This document shows, in pieces, positions 56,475 to 64,000 of a DNA stretch of 64,000 nucleotides. Source of the stretch: Homarus americanus (taxonomy: Eukaryota; Arthropoda; Malacostraca; Decapoda; Nephropidae); the NCBI RefSeq assembly GCF_018991925.1, contig NW_024720773.1:2898577-2962576 (forward strand), written 5' to 3'. A program made the position numbers and the translations under genes. Each line of letters opens with the position of its first letter. The stretch's first letter is position 1. Under the pieces are notes generated by a model that saw only the letters and a program-made list of their open reading frames with translations, was not told where the DNA came from and did not search any database.

Positions 56475-57299
56475 TATACAGTACAGTACAGTGATCCCTT
56501 GGTTATAGCACCTAATTGGGACCCCGCCGATAACGAAAGTACAGAACCTATGGGATTTATTCTAATTGGTTCCAGGCACCCAAGACCCAACCCCAAGTTT
56601 CCCATTTTACGACCATTTAGACCCACTAAATATACTGTGTATATAATGTTATGGTAAATATCATAAACACACATAGGCATGGCTAGGTTTATTACAAAGT
56701 GATGAAAAGGGTACGCTTAATACTGTAGTCCACAAAACATGTAGCTATGCTTTTTTTATTTGATCCCCCATCATATTTGATCCCCCATCATACGAGTGCA
56801 TTTTCTCTCACATCAGGATGCCTGAGTCCTCCGTTTTCTCTCTTAATCTTAGAGTGCACCAGAGACTTTGTTATTCTTAGTAATGCCACAGAATTTGAAA
56901 TTGCAACCCCAATTGCCACTGGGGTTGCAATTGTTGAGGCAACTAGATATGTCTGATTACAGCAAATGTGATATTGTCAATTTGTTATTGTCAATTTGTA
57001 GGTGAAAGATTTTATCCTTAATAGATGTAGGTTAACATTACACCTGGAGGCAAATGTTTAAAAAAGGCCAAAGGAAGGAAGCATATTCCTTTAACACATA
57101 ATATCTGACCAGTATTGGGAGGATCATCGTGTCTCCGTCAGGGGGTTGTGGAGTGGTGGTCCAGCAGGCATCACAGATTTATTTATTATTATTATTATTT
57201 TTTTTTGGGGGGGGGGCAAGGCGGCCACGGACGTATATGCGATCGGACGTTGCTTGGTCGGACGTTAACCAGCGCATGACTGTATACTATAACAGGTTA
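56475..57299. other. no gene; two unpaired MITE ends
   Basis: CAGTGATCCCTTGGTTATAG at 56488 and the reverse end CAGTCATGCGCTGGTTAACG before TA at about 57285 look like Tigger-type ends, but they do not match each other. A 69-codon frame at 56747-56956 has no recognisable features. Confidence 0.4.
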
Positions 57300-57890
57300 T
57301 TCTAGTGTGACCGAAAGCCACAGAGAAACAGTGCGCACAGCGGGCAAGATGTGTGTTACGAGCCCACGGCCTTGCCGGCGGTACACAGGATGCCAAATCC
57401 ACCGTACATTGCCCGTTAAAGTATCTGTAAAAGAGAGAGAGTGAAGCAATAATGTAGTGAAGAGAAAGGGAAGAAAGATTGTTAACTAAAGGAGGAGAGT
57501 TAATAATACGAAATGCCTTTGATTCCGCCCTATCTAACAGTTGGACAGAAGAAAGCCACCCCAGATGTGAGAGCAGTACTCCAAATTAGGACGAATGAAT
57601 CCCTTATATACTTGAAGCAACTGCTCAGGAGTGAAGTAGCTAGGGCATCTGTACAGCATTCACAGCTTTCGGGAGGCAGCTTTAGCAATGTTGAGGATGT
57701 GTGGCATCCATGACATATTAGAGGAAATGGTGAGGCATAGCATATCTGCTTTAGAATTTGGCAGAATGAATGCATCCTCAAATGTGATTGGTGGGAGATC
57801 ATCTAATTTGGAAAGTGTAATTGGTAAATACAGAGTTTTATTACTATTGAATTTAACCAAGTTTCTACCTCCCCACTCGGAGAAAACTGT
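57300..57890 (-). pseudogene. Jockey-like LINE reverse-transcriptase C-terminal fragment
   Basis: On the minus strand it reads KFNSNKTLYLPITLSKLDD, then ISSNMSWMPHILNIAKAASRKL, as in the LINE at 8637-10790, followed by frame-broken C-terminal sequence down to about 57300. It begins downstream of the YADD box, so the palm is absent. Confidence 0.8.
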
Positions 57891-57959
57891 GAGAAATTGT
57901 GAGATAATAACTCCAAACCTTTCTGCTCAGAGCCTGGGTAGAAGGGTCCCCTGAGTTAT

Positions 57960-58114
57960 GAAAGACTGCACCATGTTTAGCCTCAACCTCTTGGGTAATG
58001 CTGGATTTTTCTGCTCTTGGTCTATTTATTATTACTGTACAAACATAAACATTTCTCTAAATGTACATACAATAATAAGAAAGTAAACTAATAAATTAAT
58101 GTAACTCTGAGCTG
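57960..58114. other. no gene seen
   Basis: Short AT-rich spacer before the minisatellites. Confidence 0.4.
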
Positions 58115-58412
58115 AGCTAATGAGGTGATGAGTCAGGTGGTGAGGTGATGAGTTAGGTGGTGAGGTGATGAGTCAGGTGGTGAGGTGATGAGTCAGGTGG
58201 TGAAGTGATGAGTCAGGTGGTGAGGTGATGAGTTAGGTGGTGAGGTGAAGAGTCAGGTGGTGAGGTGATGAGTTAGGTGGTGAGGTGCAGATGTGAGTCA
58301 GGTGGTGAAGTGATGAGTCAGGTGGTGAGGTGATGAGTTAGGTGGTGAGGTGAAGAGTCAGGTGGTGAGGTGATGAGTTAGGTGGTGAGGTGTAGAGTCA
58401 GGTGGTGAGGTG
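58115..58412. repeat. 20-bp minisatellite, about 15 units
   Basis: The unit is GAGGTGATGAGTCAGGTGGT with point changes and one 5-bp irregularity near 58283. It lies in the same intron as the next array. Confidence 0.92.
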
Positions 58413-58420
58413 ATGGAGTC

Positions 58421-59949
<1,529 letters not shown>

Positions 59950-60500
59950 GCCCGTATACACAAAACTTTTATGTTAATGACATAATAGTACTGTTTTCTA
60001 ACAGTAAAATTGAAAAGTTATACACAAAGCTTAACTAGCAAACTTTTACCGCACAAATAGTTGTTTGTTAAGTACTGCTAAACAGCGCTAAAGATAGCAG
60101 TTCATTATATAAAATGGTCTTATGACTGAATAACCTCAATAAAATTATGATGATTAATTTCAGTATTTACATTTATAAACATTTTGATCATTAAAATAAA
60201 AAACTCTTATCTATGAGGTGTGAAGGAGGATTTATTAACCAAGGATAGTGATCGGTGGCTTGGCCTTGCTGTGCTGTTTGTAAACAAACGTGTTATTAAG
60301 GAAATGGAAGCCTCAACCCCACGAAAGAAAAAGAAGCCCAACTGGACAACAGACCAGACTTTATTATTGGTAGATGCCACTGAAGAGAAAAAGTTAATAT
60401 TGAATGGCCACTTGAAGGCTTTCCTCAATAATAAAGACAAAAGAGGGGGTTATTTTTCGTTATCAACTCCTTACCTTTTTATGAATTTTTTTATCACCAT
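59950..60500 (+). pseudogene. Myb/SANT-like DNA-binding fragment, perhaps Harbinger-associated
   Basis: ATG at 60304 opens a basic leader (PRKKKKPNWTTDQTLLLV), and then EEKKLILNGHL and NNKDKRG to about 60440. This is the first half of a Myb/SANT-like trihelix domain as found beside PIF/Harbinger transposases and in NAIF1-like proteins. The expected second Trp helix is missing and the frame turns non-coding. GGGCCCGTATACACAAAAC at about 59950 resembles a Harbinger end, but no partner was found. It stops 30 bp before the next element. Confidence 0.5.
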
Positions 60501-60533
60501 TTAGTAGATACCATCGAGAAACAAAAGAATATA

Positions 60534-62153
60534 CAGTTGTACCCCACTTAACGCGGTCAATAAAACCCAGAGGGTACCGCGTTAAGTGAAAACCGCGTTA
60601 AGTGAACAACAGAACATATGGGATTAATTCCAATAGAAACCGGCCCGACCCCCAAACTCCACTTTTTGACGACACATAACTATGTTGTAGTAAAAATAAC
60701 ATCTTAATTTTATGATGGTACATGCACACAATTAATACTTAAGAGAAATAGAGAAATACAGTCGCCAAGTTAATGTCCATTCAAATAATGGACTCAACTC
60801 CCTCCCCCTCTTCTCACACTACACTGCTGGCTCTTCCCTCTCTGAGAAATTTTTGGGGGAAAACCACTAAATTTTAATAAATAATACCTCAAACTAAAGT
60901 TAGGATAATACAATTGACATTGCTGGATTCCTTGTAAGACCAGGAATATTTTGAATATAAATGTCATATATTTTGCACAAAAGATAACATATTTACTCAG
61001 AGAAAACATTTTATCTAAAATTTGTATGTCTAATGCAAAATATATGATGTTTATATTCAAAATGATCACCAAATTGTAAGAATTCCAGCAATGTAAATTA
61101 TATTCTGGCCGGGTAATTTGTATGAATTTTATGAGCTAAAACAAATATCTTCAGTTAATAAAAAAAAAAATATTCTTCACAACACTATCTGTCAATCAAA
61201 GTACCCCACCTTGCCTCCCCCATCTTCCAACCGCTGGTCAGTCCCCCAACCCTCCCTTCAAGAGAAAGGTTGGGTGAAAAAAATAAATTTTAACATTTTG
61301 TATTAAATAATACCTCAGATTAAAGTTAGGATAATATAATTGACATTGCTGGATTCCTTGTAAGACCAGGAATATTTTGAATATAAATGTCATATATTTT
61401 GCACAAAAGAGAACATATCTACTCAGAGTAAACATTTTATCTAAAATTTGTATGTCTAATGCAAAATCTATGATGTTTATATTCAAAATGATCATCCAAT
61501 TATAAGAATTCCAGCAATGTAAATTATATTCTGACCGGGTAATTTGTATGAATTTTATGAGCTAAAACAAATATCTTCAGTTAATAAAAAAAAAATATAT
61601 TCTTCACAGGGTAACAGATGGTCGGTCGGTCCCTCCCTCCCCCCCCCACCCCCCACCAACCGTCCCAAGGAGATGTGTGGGAAAACCAGAATATTTAACT
61701 TTTTAGTAATAAATAATACCTCAAACTAAAGTTAGGATAATATAATTGACATTGCTGGATTCCTTGTAAGACCAGGAATATTTTCAATACAAATGTCATA
61801 TATTTTGCACAAAAAATAACATATTTACTCAGAATAAACATTATATCTAAAATTTGTATGTCTAATGCAAAATCTATGATGTTTATATTCAAAATGATCA
61901 TCATATTGTAAGAATTCCAGCAATGTAAATTATATTCTGGCCGGGTAATTTGTATGAATTTTATGAGCTAAAACAGGCAGTCAGGCAGGGTGGCGGGTGG
62001 TGGGTGGGGCAAATCTAAAAATAGCGTCTCGAGCCGGACACTCACCGCGTATATGTGGAAAAAATCCGTGTTAAGTGAAAGTTCGCTTCTGGCGAGGCAC
62101 CGCGTATATGAAAAAACGCGTTAAGTGAAACCGCTTTAGGCGGGGTAATACTG
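60534..62153. mobile_element. Tigger family A-like non-autonomous element with tandem hairpin modules
   Basis: TA at 60532-60533 and 62154-62155. The left end is CAGTTGTACCCCACTTAACG; the right end in reverse is CAGTATTACCCCGCCTAAAG. Inner sequence (ACATATGGGATTAATTCCAA, CCCCCAAACTCCACTTTTTG) matches Tigger A near its left end. No transposase. The middle is three tandem copies of an inverted-repeat module. Confidence 0.85.
60878..61975. repeat. three tandem hairpin modules, about 410-430 bp each
   Basis: Copies begin at about 60878, 61305 and 61710. Each contains ACATTGCTGGATTCCTTGTA and, 170-190 bp later, its inverse partner (TAAGAATTCCAGCAATGTAA), so each can fold back over about 70 bp. 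Related single modules occur at 30.9, 31.5, 47.3, 54.9 and 55.6 kb. Confidence 0.85.
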
Positions 62154-62155
62154 TA

Positions 62156-62620
62156 CTTGAATTAAGCGGCGCAGTCCAAAAATAAACACGATATTCGCGA
62201 TTAATTACTTGCAAAAATAAAAAATCTTCCCAACTTCAAGTTAAGGTGACACGCAGCGTTGCTTTCGTTTCGTCAACCATCCATCACCTCTCTAAAAAAG
62301 TGATTTGCCCCAAAGATAAATGTCAGAATCCTCTAAAACAGCAAGAAACCTAGCGAAAAAGGGTGATGGGTGGCTAACAAAAAATAACCAAAGAGGGGTG
62401 GCTGGAAATCATCATGAGAGTCAATGCTGCAATTCCTGGAGTGGTGAGGTCAGTGGCAGAGTGTGAGACACGCCGGTTCACAGTATTGTCCACATCAAGA
62501 AAGAAGATCTTTACTATAAAGAGAAAATACACACAATATACTGTATTCACACTATGTTTAATATATACACACTATATTCATTAAATATATCTCTCCTTCC
62601 CGATTATTGCGTAGCCGCCG
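62156..62620. other. no gene seen
   Basis: Mixed sequence between the TIR element and the LINE 3' end; nothing recognised. Confidence 0.4.
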
Positions 62621-62626
62621 CTGATA

Positions 62627-63003
62627 TTGTTGTTGGTTCGCCAGGCATTTTGTTTTATTAACTCTCCTCCTTTAGTTGATAATCTTTCTTCTCTTTCTCT
62701 TCACCACAATGTTGCTTCATTCTCTCTCTTTTACAGGTACTTTAACGGGCAATGTTCGGTGGATTTGGCATCCTGTGTACCGCCAGCAAGGCCGTGGGCT
62801 CGTAACACACGTCTTGTCCGCTGTACCCACCATTTCTCTGTGGATGTCGGTCACACAAGAATAACCCGTTATAGTACCCCCTTCTTTCCTCACACAGCCA
62901 AACTGTGGAATGCTCTGCCTTCTTCTAAGTTTCCATACTTATACAATCTGTCTCACTTTAAAAAGCTGGTTTTCCGGCATCTTTGTGGTGTAGATTAACA
63001 CAG
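62627..63003 (+). pseudogene. 3' end of a Jockey-like LINE ORF2
   Basis: The frame runs to a TAA at 62996-62998. It reads FCFINSPPLVDNLSSLSL, then SLFYRYFNGQCS, TRYSTPFFPHTAKLWNALP and LSHFKKLVFRHL, the C-terminal end of the same LINE family as at 8637-10790, here undisturbed. It breaks in the 3' UTR at 63004-63005 (TA), where a Tigger-type end begins. Confidence 0.85.
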
Positions 63004-63005
63004 TA

Positions 63006-63190
63006 CAGGTTGTACCTCTCTAGTCCGGCAACCTCGGGACCTGACCGGTGCCGGACCTGGAAATTTCCGGACCATGGAAATTCACCCTTTTCCTGGATAG
63101 ATAGTGACTTGTGCTTACGCTTGGAAGCACTAGCACCACTTTCTCTGCTTCATGGTCTCTTTGAAGACATATTGAAGGGTTAAATGAAGT
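63006..63190 (+). mobile_element. left end of a Tigger-type element, partner end not found
   Basis: TA at 63004-63005, then CAGGTTGTACCTCTCTAGTC and the repeated CCGGACC/CCGGTGCCGG motif. The LINE copy at 8637-10790 shows the empty site (ACACAGTATTG), supporting insertion. The right boundary is unknown. Confidence 0.6.
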
Positions 63191-63384
63191 ATAGTAGCTT
63201 CTCAAATTTCGCGAGTTTTTAATTCAACGTATTTTATTGGAACACAAGAAAGAAAAACAATTAAAAATTTTGACGGTGGAAACTCGAATTTCGATGGGTT
63301 TGAACGGCTCACCAACGTTCAGACGTGCACAATCGTGTAAACAGCGTCATTTCTCTTATGTACAAAGGATTCATTATTGTTTAT

Positions 63385-64000
63385 TACTGAATGTCTTTTT
63401 GATTGAATTAATTTTTATGTGTGCAAAATGAGCAATACAATTCATTAATAATACGTAGAATATTAAAACACACGAGGAGACGAGATGGCTTTGTTTTCGT
63501 TGTATACAAAACCAGTGACTGACTGGTTCTACATATAAAAATGAAGAAAATAAGACCCTGGTTGTAGCTGTAGTAAAATTAATATGGTTGTTTTAAGTAA
63601 TGTTATTTAATGTTAATAAATGGAACAATAGAAGTAGCTAACGATAATGGTAAAGAAAAAAAGAGAGATCGCATATGTAAGTGCGCACGTGTGAAAACAT
63701 ATCGTCATTACTCTACATAAGAATATGAAAGCAATACTTATTTACCGTTCATATATATTTTAATTAATGTTTCTGAATTTTTTTTTTATTGAATTAATGT
63801 TTGTGTGTGTAAAATGAACAATACAATTCATTAATAATACGTGGAATATTAAAACACACAAGGAGACGAGACGGCTGCTGGCATTGTTTTCGTTAATGCT
63901 TACAAAACCAGTGACTGATTGGTTCTACAAATAAAACTGAAGAAAATAAGACCCTGATTGTAGCTGTAGTAAAATTAATGTAAAAAAATTAATATGGTTG
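63385..64000. repeat. tandem duplication of about 400 bp, running off the window
   Basis: GAAGAAAATAAGACCCTGGT at about 63542 and its near copy at about 63940, with matching upstream sequence (AATACAATTCATTAATAATACG at 63433 and 63826). The same block occurs at 39636-39900, preceding the 24-bp minisatellite, and part of it at 10790-10860. Confidence 0.8.

Noticed and set aside
56747..56956. 69-codon hydrophobic frame
   Set aside because: No domain, no splice or promoter context, and the composition is that of the AT-rich surroundings.

Overview
This window is intergenic and intronic DNA of an animal, most likely an arthropod and probably a decapod crustacean. I see no bacterial gene organisation. 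The reasons are a low gene density, long (TAA)n and (TTA)n runs, kilobase-scale minisatellites, short TTAGG-type runs, and a dense nest of arthropod-style transposons: two Tigger/pogo families with many deleted derivatives, mariner, hAT, a Jerky-like relic, CR1-like and Jockey-like LINEs, Ty3/Gypsy, and a tRNA-derived SINE. The species assignment is an inference from repeat style only. A 100-N scaffold gap lies at 47136-47235.

The only convincing host-gene piece is a 156-bp internal exon at 59008-59163 on the minus strand. It encodes the end of the SPRY domain of an RSPRY1 homologue, with good splice sites. The 31-bp minisatellite in the next intron starts exactly at its 5' splice site, and most units repeat a donor-like AG|GTGTGT.

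Layout. 0.3-5.4 kb: a decayed and a nearly complete copy of Tigger family A, lying in opposite orientations. 6.3-7.3 kb and 13.1-14.0 kb: internally deleted Tigger family B elements. 8.3-12.0 kb: a TIR element holding a Jockey-like LINE that is itself split by a 323-bp MITE. 14.0-15.9 kb: the 5' half of a CR1-like LINE (SGNH-esterase ORF1, endonuclease ORF2). 17.5-18.1 kb: a 20 x 30-bp minisatellite. 19.8-21.7 kb: a broken hAT (ZBED-like) gene. 22.3-25.05 kb: a LINE fragment and a second Tigger B copy, cut off by a 4.95-kb, 44-bp satellite (25.05-30.0 kb). 30.0-32.8 kb: a SINE whose (TAA)n tail took a 2.3-kb TIR element. 33.2-35.7 kb: the best Tigger B copy. 36.7-42.8 kb: nested TIR elements, a 24-bp minisatellite and a Jerky-like relic. 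43.6-46.2 kb: another 44-bp minisatellite, a deleted mariner and an inverted repeat. 48.4-50.4 kb: a gag-only LTR element with both LTRs. 51.0-54.5 kb: a degenerate Ty3/Gypsy pol. 54.5-57.9 kb: MITEs and LINE pieces. 58.1-59.2 kb: minisatellites and the RSPRY1 exon. 59.9-64.0 kb: a Harbinger/Myb-like piece, a Tigger A-like element with three tandem hairpin modules, a LINE 3' end and a tandem repeat running off the window.

There are no operons and there is no evident gene cooperation. What connects the parts is transposon biology. TA-targeting elements of several families share terminal CAG, insert into one another, and appear to be mobilised by two transposase families. Both transposases carry DDD catalytic residues and a PCNA-binding-like motif at the C-terminus.
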